DNA from: Solirubrobacteraceae bacterium
Lineage (GTDB): Bacteria > Actinomycetota > Thermoleophilia > Solirubrobacterales > Solirubrobacteraceae
Reading direction: 5' to 3'
DNA length: 13,113 bases
NCBI GenBank assembly: GCA_030151725.1
Contig: JASLDD010000135.1
Span: 1-13,113, forward strand
The notes under the pieces were generated by a model that worked only from the letters and a program-made list of their open reading frames with translations, had not been told where the DNA came from and searched no databases. Every line of letters begins with the position of its first letter. Positions within the stretch are counted from its first letter, which is position 1. This document shows positions 1 to 6,616 of this stretch, piece by piece. The translations under genes and the position numbers were made by a program.

Positions 1-61
1 CGCAGCATTCTTCGCGTGACGTGCCTTATTCCGAACACCACGACGCAAAGAACAACGTAGA

Positions 62-79
62 TCTCCCGACATCGGGAGA
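62..79. promoter_or_regulatory. 18-bp inverted repeat, candidate operator upstream of the first gene
   Basis: Perfect 8-base arms (TCTCCCGA and TCGGGAGA) separated by CA. The same 18-bp sequence, with one base different, recurs at 5636-5653 inside the LmbU-family gene, while the flanks of the two copies do not match. This points to a dimeric protein binding site, not a duplicated gene fragment. A weak -10-like TATCC lies near 101-105; if that promoter is real, the repeat would be centred near -40, an activator-like position. The promoter placement is inference. Confidence 0.5.
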
Positions 80-201
80 AAACCCCGGACAGAGAAGCTG
101 TATCCACGGCGGGTGCGCTGACCGCCGCGCTGGATGTGGAAAGCGAGCCGTGTGACCCAGCCCGCCGACGCTGGCGATCGTTAGGCAACAGTGAGGAAAT
201 C

Positions 202-1044
202 ATGGTGAGTATGCTGATTCAATGGGCGCTCCGCGTGGCCGCGATGATCGTCGAGGCGGCTGGAAAGGTAAGCGACGTTGTCAAGGTTGCGCCCAATGGA
301 GGGGGCATGCAGCGCGTTGACGCTGGCGCTCTGCGCCCGTTTCGGCTGCCGCGTGGGGCATCACCGGTCGGTGAGGCGTCGCGTTCGAGCGGGAGCGCCG
401 CTATCGCCCCCAGTGACGGGCTCGACCAGTCGACCACGAGCCCCTCTCGTTTATACGGCGGGTTCCCTGGGCCGGTACTCATCGTGAACGCGATGTCCCT
501 GCTCGGTCGTGAATGCCTCTCTCGGCTCGTTGATTCCCACTGGACCGTCATCGCCGGCGTGCGAAGCCTGCCCGACGGCGCGGCTCTGGCGCGAACGTTT
601 GGCGGGTGCGTGCACCCAGCGCTACTTGAGCTTGATGACCCCGAATCTGTTGAGCTCACGCTTGATGAGGTCGGGCGGACGGTGGGGGGCGCACCGTTCG
701 GCGTCGTACTGGTTTGCGAGCGGAGCACTCTCACGCCACTCGAGCGCGTCTTTCCGAGCGCTTCACCCAATAGCGTCGGCGCCCAGGCTGCGCTCACCCG
801 GCTGCTGGAGCGCGCCGATCGTCTGGTGCTTGTGTCGACGAAGGATGCTCACGATATGCCGTCAGGACCTCTCGTCGGTGCGCTCCGTGATGTGGCGGCG
901 CGTCGGATTGCGGCGGGTGAACACGAGCCTCACGTCACTTGGGTGGACTCGGCTAGCTCCCGGCATGCTTCGCGGCGGATCACAGAATTGGTCGAAGTTG
1001 CACTGCAGGATGGTCATGAGGTGCGCGCAGGTTTCAGCAGCTGA
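202..1044 (+). CDS. Degenerate SDR-like Rossmann protein, probably non-catalytic
   Basis: About 280 residues from the ATG at 202, which has GAGGAA five bases or so upstream; an in-frame GTG at 136 would add 22 residues. The N-terminal ~90 residues start with an amphipathic hydrophobic helix and then a low-complexity linker. Residues ~90-160 follow the beta-alpha-beta start of a short-chain dehydrogenase: VLI, a glycine-rich turn region, WTV, GVR, then LELDDPESV in place of the usual LDVTDxxS. The cofactor motif TGxxxGIG is replaced by VNAMSLLG, NNAG is absent (VLVCERS stands there), and the YxxxK pair is missing (PLVGAL in the matching place). It lies 57 bp upstream of an intact SDR in the same direction. 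I infer a structural or regulatory paralogue of that SDR. No enzymatic function is claimed. Confidence 0.7.
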   Translation: MVSMLIQWALRVAAMIVEAAGKVSDVVKVAPNGGGMQRVDAGALRPFRLPRGASPVGEASRSSGSAAIAPSDGLDQSTTSPSRLYGGFPGPVLIVNAMSLLGRECLSRLVDSHWTVIAGVRSLPDGAALARTFGGCVHPALLELDDPESVELTLDEVGRTVGGAPFGVVLVCERSTLTPLERVFPSASPNSVGAQAALTRLLERADRLVLVSTKDAHDMPSGPLVGALRDVAARRIAAGEHEPHVTWVDSASSRHASRRITELVEVALQDGHEVRAGFSS

Positions 1045-1101
1045 AGGCTCGACGCGCACAGTCGCGCCGGCTTCCCTTGCCGCCATCTGGATGGATTAGC
1101 T

Positions 1102-1995
1102 GTGGACCGAGCGCTTGAGCCCTCGCGAGCTGTCCTCATTACCGGCTGCTCGTCCGGCATCGGCCGCGCCACGGCGGTACGTCTCGCCGCGTCCGGCTGG
1201 ACCGTCTATGCCTCTGCTAGGCGACTCGAGACGATTGTCGAGCTCGAGGACTTGGGCTGCCGCACACTCGCACTCGATGTCACTGACGAGAGATCGATGC
1301 GTCGAGCCGTCAGGGAGGTGGAGCGAGTCGAGGGAGCGGTCGGTGTGCTGATCAACAACGCCGGCTATGGGCAGGCTGGTGCATTGGAGACGATTCCGCT
1401 CGACGAGGCGAGGTTGCAGTTCGAGACAAACGTCTTTGGCCCCATGCGCCTAATCCAGCTTGTGGCCGAGAAGATGCGCCGACAACGCTGGGGCAAGATC
1501 GTCAACGTGGGCTCAATGGGTGGTCGGCTGACGCTCCCGGGGGGTGGCTACTACCACGGGACCAAGTATGCGCTCGAGGCGATATCGGATCTCCTGCGCT
1601 TCGAGTTGCGCGGGTTTGGGATTGACGTGATCTTGATCGAGCCGGGTCTCATCGAGACGGGATTCGCCAAAGCATCCCTTGCAGGCATGGCGGAGCGCTC
1701 GCTGCGAAGTTCGCGTGACACGGAGCGCCATTATGCGGACTTCAACAGCACGATCGCGGCACTGACGCGAAGCGTTTACGACAGCCCTCTACGGTATCTG
1801 GGTGGCGCACCCGATCATGTGGCAAGCGCGATCGAGACGGCGCTCAGTCGCCATCGGGCGCCGGCACGAGTGACTGTCACCCTTTCCGCCAAATTGGCGA
1901 TCGCAGCTCGTCGGTTGTTGGCAGATCTCCTATGGGACGAGTTGATGCGTAGGCTGTTCCCCCAGCCTGGCCAGTTCAATCGCTCGAGCCACTGA
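1102..1995 (+). CDS. Classical short-chain dehydrogenase/reductase
   Basis: A 297-residue NAD(P)-dependent oxidoreductase of the classical SDR family, length a little above the usual 250-280. The cofactor loop TGCSSGIG lies at residues 14-21, NNAG at 85-88, the structural Asn at 110 (ETNVFG), and the catalytic Ser138, Tyr151 and Lys155 (YHGTK) are all present, followed by the PG motif at 181-182. The tetrad is complete, so it should reduce a carbonyl or oxidise an alcohol. The sequence style (QFETNVFG, GGGYYHGTKYALEAI) resembles retinol/steroid-type SDRs more than FabG. The GTG start at 1102 has a weak GGATGGA upstream. It follows the pseudo-SDR closely and is probably co-transcribed. The substrate is unknown; a ketoreductase role on a carrier-bound chain is inference from the neighbours. 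Confidence 0.88.
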   Translation: MDRALEPSRAVLITGCSSGIGRATAVRLAASGWTVYASARRLETIVELEDLGCRTLALDVTDERSMRRAVREVERVEGAVGVLINNAGYGQAGALETIPLDEARLQFETNVFGPMRLIQLVAEKMRRQRWGKIVNVGSMGGRLTLPGGGYYHGTKYALEAISDLLRFELRGFGIDVILIEPGLIETGFAKASLAGMAERSLRSSRDTERHYADFNSTIAALTRSVYDSPLRYLGGAPDHVASAIETALSRHRAPARVTVTLSAKLAIAARRLLADLLWDELMRRLFPQPGQFNRSSH

Positions 1996-2031
1996 GCACT
2001 GTGCGCCGAAGAGGGTGTCTGGGAAAGCTGC

Positions 2032-2553
2032 TTAGCGCTTGGGCTGCTCGGCGAACGCCCCTCCGGTCACGCCGGCGAGCCGTTCGCGCAACCAATCGGG
2101 CGCACCGGGACCGGGGAGAGGGAGCACTTCGCCGACTTCGATCTTCTCGCCGCAGCTGTCGCAGACCAGCCTCGGGTTTGCCGGTTTGCCGCAGCGGGTG
2201 TGCTCAAGTATGACCGAGGGCCCCTCGTCCCCGACCAGGTACTTGTCGCCCCACTGCAGCAACGCAACGATCGCAGGGTAGAGGTCGCGTCCAGGCTCGG
2301 CGAGGCGATACTCGTGGCGCGCGCCGCTTGGGCCGTAAGGGTGCTGCTCGAGTAGGCCGTGGGTCACGAGAACTCGGAGACGATCGGTGAGGATGTTGCG
2401 CGACACTCCAAGGGCGTTTGCGAACTCGTTGAAGCGCTTGGTCCCGAAGTAGGCCTCGCGCAGGATCAGAAACGTCCAGCGGTCGCTAAGCAGCTCCGTT
2501 GCGCGGCCAACGGAGTCCGCAAGTTGTGGTTTTTTCTTGTCTTTGGCACTCAT
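2032..2553 (-). CDS. HxlR-family winged-helix transcriptional regulator
   Basis: 173 residues from the ATG at 2553; a second in-frame ATG at 2586 would add 11. The winged-helix HxlR domain spans about residues 14-110, with the family signature SDRWTFLILREAYFG, then RFNEFANALGVSRNILTDRL as the recognition helix region and YRLAEPGRDLYPAI as wing and helix. The C-terminal tail has Cys at ~121, 131 and 134 (CDSCGEKI), a metal-knuckle-like element common in longer HxlR proteins. No clear Shine-Dalgarno precedes either ATG. The gene is transcribed away from the enoyl-CoA hydratase at 2714, so the 160-bp gap is a shared control region. HxlR proteins often repress a divergent gene and respond to electrophiles or other small ligands; that role here is inference. 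Confidence 0.9.
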   Translation of the reverse strand: MSAKDKKKPQLADSVGRATELLSDRWTFLILREAYFGTKRFNEFANALGVSRNILTDRLRVLVTHGLLEQHPYGPSGARHEYRLAEPGRDLYPAIVALLQWGDKYLVGDEGPSVILEHTRCGKPANPRLVCDSCGEKIEVGEVLPLPGPGAPDWLRERLAGVTGGAFAEQPKR

Positions 2554-2613
2554 GGCAGTCGCTTGGAGCAGAGCCTCCACGGTCATGAATTCGTAGGTTG
2601 CTGATCGATATCG

Positions 2614-2628
2614 GTAGTCTTTTGCTAC
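2614..2628. promoter_or_regulatory. Short inverted repeat GTAG-N7-CTAC in the HxlR/hydratase gap
   Basis: GTAG at 2614-2617 and CTAC at 2625-2628 are inverted around 7 bases, between the two divergent genes and close to the HxlR start. The arms are short and could be chance. It may be an accessory site for the HxlR protein. Confidence 0.25.
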
Positions 2629-2645
2629 GGGTAGCGTTTCGATAC

Positions 2646-2685
2646 GAGTATTGAATCTGTACTCTTCATTGGTATTGTAGTACTC
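2646..2685 (+). promoter_or_regulatory. Candidate hydratase promoter with overlapping HxlR-type operator
   Basis: TTGAAT (2651-2656) and TATTGT (2673-2678) are separated by 16 bases and give a reasonable -35/-10 pair, each matching 4 of 6 consensus bases, in an AT-rich patch unlike the rest of the window. GAGTA (2646-2650) and TACTC (2660-2664) form an inverted repeat around 9 bases, and TACTC recurs at 2681-2685, exactly 21 bp (two helical turns) later. GTAC/TACT-type half-sites are typical of HxlR (DUF24) operators. The overlap with the promoter suggests repression of the hydratase operon by the adjacent HxlR protein. Confidence 0.4.
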
Positions 2686-2713
2686 AGGCAGGACACATGG
2701 ATCGGGAGTCAAT

Positions 2714-3580
2714 ATGAGCCAGGATCTAATCGTCGATGAGCAGGGCCCCGTGATGAGGATCACGCTCAACCGACCAGAGGCGCGCAACGCCCTGTCGATG
2801 GAGCTCTCGCGCGAACTGCATGCCGCATTCATCCGCGCCGGCACGTCGACGAGCGTGAAGGTCGTCGTCCTGTCTGGCGCTGGCAACACGTTCTGCGCAG
2901 GGGACGACATAACCGAGATGCCTCAGTGGGGGACTGCAAATGCTGTGATGCGCAGAGTACGTGGCTATCAGGCGATGGCCGACGATCTCGAAGCGCTCGA
3001 CAAGTTCACAATCGCAGCCGTCGACGGCTATGCAGTTGGTGGCGGGCTCGAGCTGACGATGGCCTGTGACTTCGTAATTGCGACACGCCGTGCTCGTTGG
3101 GGCATGCCTGAGGTGGACGTAGGCATCACGCCCGGCTGGGGTGGGACCACGCGGCTGACTCGCCTCATCGGTCGCCGCATGGCCAAGGAGATCAACTTGA
3201 TCGGTGCGCTGCACGGCGCCGAGCGTGCGCGTGAGCTGGGTCTCTGGAACCGCGTCGTTGCAGATGAGGGGCTCGAGCCCGAGGTAGGTGCGCTCGTTCG
3301 CGTCTTGCTGAGCAAGAACCATCAAGCCGCACGGCAGTTGAAGTACATACTCGCCTTGGGCGCCGACGCCGACCTACATTCGGCCCAGGGTTTCGAGGCG
3401 CTTTCAGCCGGCCTCAGCGCGGCAGTCAACGGCGCTTGGCAGGTTGACGACGCGGATCAGTCAGCTGGCGTGGCCGCATTTATCACCAAGGCCGACCGCT
3501 GGCATGAGCGCCGTACCTTGGCCCGCGACTTCTGGGTGGATGAGCCGATGGTTGGCCGTGAAGATCGGCGCCAACCATGA
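2714..3580 (+). CDS. Enoyl-CoA hydratase/isomerase family protein, both catalytic Glu present
   Basis: 288 residues of crotonase fold; GGGAG lies five bases before the ATG. Oxyanion-hole segments are at FCAGDDI (60-66) and GYAVGGGLEL (105-114). The two catalytic glutamates of hydratases align with Glu133 (MPEVDVGITPGWGG) and Glu159 (AKEINLIG), so syn-hydration of a 2-enoyl thioester, or the reverse dehydration, is chemically possible. The C-terminal region (from ~245) is longer than usual and ends in a charged tail. Its stop overlaps the sigma-factor start (ATGA), so the two are translationally coupled. Divergent from the HxlR gene and probably controlled by it. Substrate not predictable; in this locus a dehydratase or hydratase role on an acyl chain is inferred. 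Confidence 0.88.
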   Translation: MSQDLIVDEQGPVMRITLNRPEARNALSMELSRELHAAFIRAGTSTSVKVVVLSGAGNTFCAGDDITEMPQWGTANAVMRRVRGYQAMADDLEALDKFTIAAVDGYAVGGGLELTMACDFVIATRRARWGMPEVDVGITPGWGGTTRLTRLIGRRMAKEINLIGALHGAERARELGLWNRVVADEGLEPEVGALVRVLLSKNHQAARQLKYILALGADADLHSAQGFEALSAGLSAAVNGAWQVDDADQSAGVAAFITKADRWHERRTLARDFWVDEPMVGREDRRQP

Positions 3581-4353
3581 GTCCGTCAAGTGTGAGCCCG
3601 CGTTCGGTGACTCTGATGCGCGAGACGCCTGGACCGCTCGGAGACGCCATGGAGATGGCGTCCTCGCCGGCGGCCCCCGCAGCCGCTCCCAGCCGACAGG
3701 CCTCGCTGCCGGGGGAGGCCATCGACTGCTTGACCCCGTGCCTCTCACTCACGTCGAGAGTCGGGCAGGATCTGGGACGTCCGCACGCCACGCGTTCAGT
3801 GGGCCAAACGACTAGACGCGGTCCGCTCGACTTCGAGGAGATCTACATCCGCTACTTCTGGCAACTGTGCCGCTACCTGCAGCGGATCGTCCGCGATCCC
3901 CACTCGGCCGAGGAAGTCTGCCAGCAGACGTTCATGCGCGTGTGGCGGGCGCTGCCGCGCTTTCGCGAATACAGAGATGGCTCTCTCGAGGGGTGGCTCT
4001 ACACGATCGCCCATCGGTGTGCTCTCACAGAGCTGAAGAAGAAACGCATCGAGCTCACGCTCGATCTGGCAAACATGCAGGCGAGTGAGCCGTTCGACTT
4101 CAGGAGCTCACGTACATCGCACTGGATTGAGAATGAGGTGATCGAACGACGCTTCACGCGGCTTTCGTTGGCTCAGCAGCAGGTTTTGACTCTCCGCTAC
4201 CTATTCGATATGTCCTGCGCTGAAACAGCGAAAGTGCTGCACCGCACGACAACGAGTGTGACATCGATTGAGCATCGAGCCCGGCGCGCGCTCAGCCAAG
4301 CTGGCGACGGTGCTCTCGATAGGTGCCAGGGACAAGCGGCAAGTGCTGCGTGA
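3577..4353 (+). CDS. ECF-type RNA polymerase sigma factor with N-terminal extension
   Basis: 258 residues from the ATG that overlaps the hydratase stop. Residues ~85-157 are sigma region 2: FEEIYIRYFWQLCRYLQRIV, the DPHSAEEVCQQTFMRVWRAL core-binding helix, then GWLYTIAHRCALTELKKKR for -10 recognition. Residues ~185-240 are region 4, with LSLAQQQVLTLRYLFDMSCAE and a helix-turn-helix. There is no region 3, as expected for ECF factors. The first ~80 residues are Ala/Pro/Ser-rich without recognisable fold; downstream ATGs at 3616, 3649 and 3655 could be the true start, though even those leave an extension. No anti-sigma gene adjoins. It would redirect RNA polymerase to cluster promoters; the targets are unknown. 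Confidence 0.87.
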   Translation: MSPSSVSPRSVTLMRETPGPLGDAMEMASSPAAPAAAPSRQASLPGEAIDCLTPCLSLTSRVGQDLGRPHATRSVGQTTRRGPLDFEEIYIRYFWQLCRYLQRIVRDPHSAEEVCQQTFMRVWRALPRFREYRDGSLEGWLYTIAHRCALTELKKKRIELTLDLANMQASEPFDFRSSRTSHWIENEVIERRFTRLSLAQQQVLTLRYLFDMSCAETAKVLHRTTTSVTSIEHRARRALSQAGDGALDRCQGQAASAA

Positions 4354-5222
4354 CCGTCACGGGAGACCTCCGTGCGGGGGCCGGCGGTAGTGGTGCTCGG
4401 ATGCTCTCCTCGCGTCCCGCTGCTTGTCGAGTAACAGCGACGTTCTCGGCTAAGCGTGCCTCGAGGCCCGCGAATAGAGGGGCCATTGCGCCTTCGCTCT
4501 CCTACGATTCGTGGATCGGGCGGCTATCGGCAGACGGACAGCGGGCTGTCGCGTCACCCGACGGGACTTTCGAGATTCATCAGGACTGCCGCCCGTCCAC
4601 GTGCTCCCCGGTTGACGTATGGCTCATCGATCCAGGCGCTGTGCGTGAGCCGCTCAGCGTGCTGAGTGCCTGTCTCGATCGCGATGAGCGACGCCGTCTG
4701 CAGATGCGACGGGACGCAGCAAGTGGCCGCCTGTTCCTCGCCGCCCACGCTGGGCTACGCCGAATCTTGGCTGGATATCTCGCAATCGCACCAGATGCTG
4801 TGGCATTCCAGCAGTGCACTGACGGCGGCAAGCCCGAACTGCACGAAGCCATCAGGAGCGGCCTCCACTTCAATCTCTCTCATACTCGTGGTCTCGCGGT
4901 TGTGGCGGTCACCTTCGGGAGGGCCGTGGGCATCGACGTGGAGTGGGTCGGCCGACGATCCAACGCACTCGCGATCGCGCGACGCTACTTCAGCGAAGCC
5001 GAGCTCGGACACCTCGAGCGCGCCGAGCCGCACATGCGCGTTCAGATGTTCTTGGAGATGTGGACTCGACGCGAGGCTGTGGCCAAGCTGAGCGGCAAAG
5101 GCCTGCTCGACATCTTCACGCGCAACGCCAGGTCGGAGAACCCTCCTCCAGAGCCATACCGGCTCTACGATCTCGCACTCCCAAGCGTCGGTCACGTTGG
5201 TGCGCTCGCAATCGCCCCTTGA
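4350..5222 (+). CDS. Sfp-type 4'-phosphopantetheinyl transferase
   Basis: Transfers the phosphopantetheine arm of CoA to a Ser of carrier proteins, such as the one encoded at 6278. Counting from the GTG at 4350 (which overlaps the sigma stop as GTGA), the Sfp motifs appear in order: GGKPEL (~159-164), FNLSHT (~174-179), GIDVE (~194-198, Mg-binding Asp and Glu), and WTRREAVAKLSGKGL (~238-252, with the catalytic Glu and Lys). The recognisable domain starts only near VDVWLID, about 87 residues in, so the N-terminal part is unexplained. No ATG, GTG or TTG lies between 4401 and the domain. Alternative starts are GTG 4323 and ATG 4401; none has a good ribosome site. Domain length matches the Sfp/EntD group. 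Confidence 0.9.
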   Translation: MTVTGDLRAGAGGSGARMLSSRPAACRVTATFSAKRASRPANRGAIAPSLSYDSWIGRLSADGQRAVASPDGTFEIHQDCRPSTCSPVDVWLIDPGAVREPLSVLSACLDRDERRRLQMRRDAASGRLFLAAHAGLRRILAGYLAIAPDAVAFQQCTDGGKPELHEAIRSGLHFNLSHTRGLAVVAVTFGRAVGIDVEWVGRRSNALAIARRYFSEAELGHLERAEPHMRVQMFLEMWTRREAVAKLSGKGLLDIFTRNARSENPPPEPYRLYDLALPSVGHVGALAIAP

Positions 5223-5358
5223 TCATTACCGCCCCGGATGGCTCGAATCGTGACAAATTCGGTTGTCTAAGGGTTCAGAGAGTGATGCCCGAAGTCCGTT
5301 TATATGGAACTACTGACGGTGCAGGTACACCGGTCGTCTGCCTTGGAGGGAGAGTCCT
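5223..5358 (+). other. Intergenic region upstream of the LmbU-family gene
   Basis: 136 bp, with an AT-richer stretch around 5290-5310 (TTTATATGG) that may hold a promoter, although no convincing -35 pairs with it. GGAGGG at 5345-5350 is the ribosome site for the GTG at 5359. There is no copy of the 18-bp palindrome here; that sequence lies inside the gene instead. Confidence 0.4.
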
Positions 5359-6000
5359 GTGAATGGCGCCGTTGCACCCTCTGCGTCCAGGCCACGGCAG
5401 CGAGTCGTTCTCGGCCGGGTTGCCTGGGAGCCACATGCTGAGCTCGATCTCGCTGAATGGGTCGAGCACGGGCGCCGGATCGGTGGCGCCGGGCGGAGTT
5501 GCGGCTGGTGGATCGGAGACTGGCTGCGCTATGGAAACGCGCGCTTCGGCGAGCGCTACACACGTGCAGCCAACGCCACGGGCTACGATGTCCAGACCCT
5601 GATGAACATGGTGTATGTCGCTGCCCACGTCGATGTCTCCCGACGTCGGGAGATGTTGTCTTGGAGTCACCACGCCGAGCTGGCCGCCCTACCAGTCGAC
5701 GCTCAGGAGGCGTGGCTTTCAAAGGCCGAGGAGCACAACTGGTCTGTGCGTGACATGCGCACCGAAATCCGCAACGCGCGCAGCTCGCCGGCCACGGGAC
5801 TCGACGACGCGGCACTCGATTTACCGCCCCTGAGCGGTGCCCCACCCAGCGACAGCCAGGACCGCACTGCGAGTGAGTCCGCGACCGGCGGCGAGATCGG
5901 TGCCCATGGCGAACCAGATCAGCTGAGCTCTGGCGCGCGTTCTAGGCCTGGGTTGATTGTCTGCCCGGACTGCGGATATGAGATTCATCTGGAGAGCTAG
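5359..6000 (+). CDS. LmbU-family transcriptional regulator
   Basis: 213 residues from a GTG with GGAGGG eight bases upstream. Residues ~27-135 carry the signature of the LmbU family, the cluster-situated activator of lincomycin biosynthesis and relatives: WWIGDWLRYGNARFGERY, then the helix-turn-helix ATGYDVQTLMNMVYVAAHV, SRRRE, SWSHHAELAALP and WLSKAEEHNWSV. A low-complexity linker (~140-195) leads to a C-terminal VCPDCG knuckle with Cys202 and Cys205, only half of a normal zinc site. It probably binds palindromic DNA as a dimer and regulates genes of this locus. Codons 93-99 themselves form an 18-bp perfect palindrome that matches the inverted repeat at 62-79. No TTA codon occurs at the start region. 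Family assignment is by recalled motifs, not alignment. Confidence 0.82.
   Translation: MNGAVAPSASRPRQRVVLGRVAWEPHAELDLAEWVEHGRRIGGAGRSCGWWIGDWLRYGNARFGERYTRAANATGYDVQTLMNMVYVAAHVDVSRRREMLSWSHHAELAALPVDAQEAWLSKAEEHNWSVRDMRTEIRNARSSPATGLDDAALDLPPLSGAPPSDSQDRTASESATGGEIGAHGEPDQLSSGARSRPGLIVCPDCGYEIHLES
5636..5653. promoter_or_regulatory. 18-bp perfect palindrome inside the LmbU-family gene
   Basis: TCTCCCGACGTCGGGAGA is its own reverse complement over all 18 bases and covers the codons for SRRRE. It differs from 62-79 at a single base (5645 G against 71 A). The protein motif is conserved in the family, so the amino acids are constrained, but the exact Arg codons (CGA, CGT, CGG) that complete the palindrome are not. 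It may be an intragenic binding site for the regulator or a coincidence. Confidence 0.4.
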
Positions 6001-6277
6001 TCTGCAGCGCTCGAGCCGGGTCGGTCGTTCGGATAGGCTCTTCTCACGCGATCTGCTCGTGCGCGCGGCTGGCTCGCTGCGAGGCGCACGCATGCTCCTG
6101 GGGCGCGCTCTGCGAGGAGCTGACTCTGTTGCGGGCGAGACGCAGCCCAGCCATCACGGATGCGCACAGGCCACTGTGGCTGAGCCGCACGCGCCTTACC
6201 TGCTCAACTCTGACGGCAGCGCCCGCCCGCTCGTGTGAGCCGGTGCATCGTCGCCTACCGGTCGGTGCACTCGCCGT
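6001..6277 (+). other. Gap upstream of the acyl carrier protein gene
   Basis: 277 bp without a credible gene; an open frame at 5957-6238 has no homologue-like features. Its distal end carries the 22-bp-spaced direct repeat at 6241-6269. No terminator hairpin with a U-run was seen after the LmbU-family stop. Confidence 0.4.
6241..6269 (+). repeat. Heptamer direct repeat with 22-bp period upstream of the carrier protein gene
   Basis: CGGTGCA at 6241-6247 recurs at 6263-6269, each followed by a CG/CC-rich tail, with a 22-bp period (two helical turns). A TAT-starting hexamer begins at 6277, seven bases after the second copy. SARP-type activators bind heptamer direct repeats 11 or 22 bp apart just upstream of the -10 element, so the geometry fits that class. 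The heptamer itself is not a known SARP box, and no SARP gene is in the window. Confidence 0.3.
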
Positions 6278-6616
6278 ATGCCGATTGCGAAATGTGCTCA
6301 CTGCCCGCTAGCGTTTCCTCATCCGGTGGCGTCCTCAATCACTCACACCACAAGCTCCGCCCAAGCCTTGCCAGGTCAGGACGTCGCGCTGGAGCAGGCG
6401 GTCCTTGCTGCCCTCGCGCCGATGGCGTCCGTGGACGTCGCAATAACTCGCGACGCGGAGCTCGCGGCGCTGGAGATCGACTCGCTCGACCTCGTCGAAC
6501 TGACACAGATCCTGGATGAAGAACGCCAATTGAGAATCGAGCCGGCGGCGCTCAAAAACGTGACCACCGTCGGGGAGGTAATCGACATCATCGTCAAACG
6601 CGAGGGCGCATCATGA
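6278..6616 (+). CDS. Acyl carrier protein
   Basis: 112 residues from the ATG at 6278, or 96 from the in-frame GTG at 6326, which is nearer to the usual carrier protein length; neither has a clear ribosome site. The helical carrier fold runs from about residue 38 to the end, with the phosphopantetheine Ser69 in EIDSLDLVEL. The acidic helix 2 that docks partner enzymes follows (LTQILDEERQ), and TTVGEVIDIIVKR closes the domain. It carries the growing acyl chain as a thioester after modification by the transferase at 4350. It opens the tightly packed run ACP-FabI-crotonase-FabI, and its stop overlaps the next start (ATGA). Confidence 0.9.
   Translation: MPIAKCAHCPLAFPHPVASSITHTTSSAQALPGQDVALEQAVLAALAPMASVDVAITRDAELAALEIDSLDLVELTQILDEERQLRIEPAALKNVTTVGEVIDIIVKREGAS

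Noticed and set aside
40..200. Possibility that the leader is a remnant of a second LmbU-family gene, since it can be read as ISRHRE
   Set aside because: Similarity to the regulator gene is limited to the 18-bp palindrome; residues on both sides do not match and a stop codon precedes it.
2068..2079. CACGCCGGCGAG, 11 of 12 bases like the recalled LmbU target in the lincomycin cluster
   Set aside because: It lies inside the HxlR coding sequence, and similar GCCGGCG strings are frequent in this GC-rich DNA (for example near 3662 and 5784).
2554..2910. N-terminal 119 residues of the long minus-strand frame containing the HxlR protein
   Set aside because: This part crosses the divergent control region and the start of the hydratase gene; HxlR proteins begin about 15 residues before the DRW motif, which fits the ATG at 2553.
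2726..3325. Minus-strand open frame of 199 residues
   Set aside because: Antisense to the enoyl-CoA hydratase, with no motifs and no ribosome site.
4349..4361. 13-base inverted repeat CGTGAC-C-GTCACG at the sigma factor/transferase junction
   Set aside because: It spans the stop codon and overlapping start, has no U-run, and is short; it probably arises by chance.
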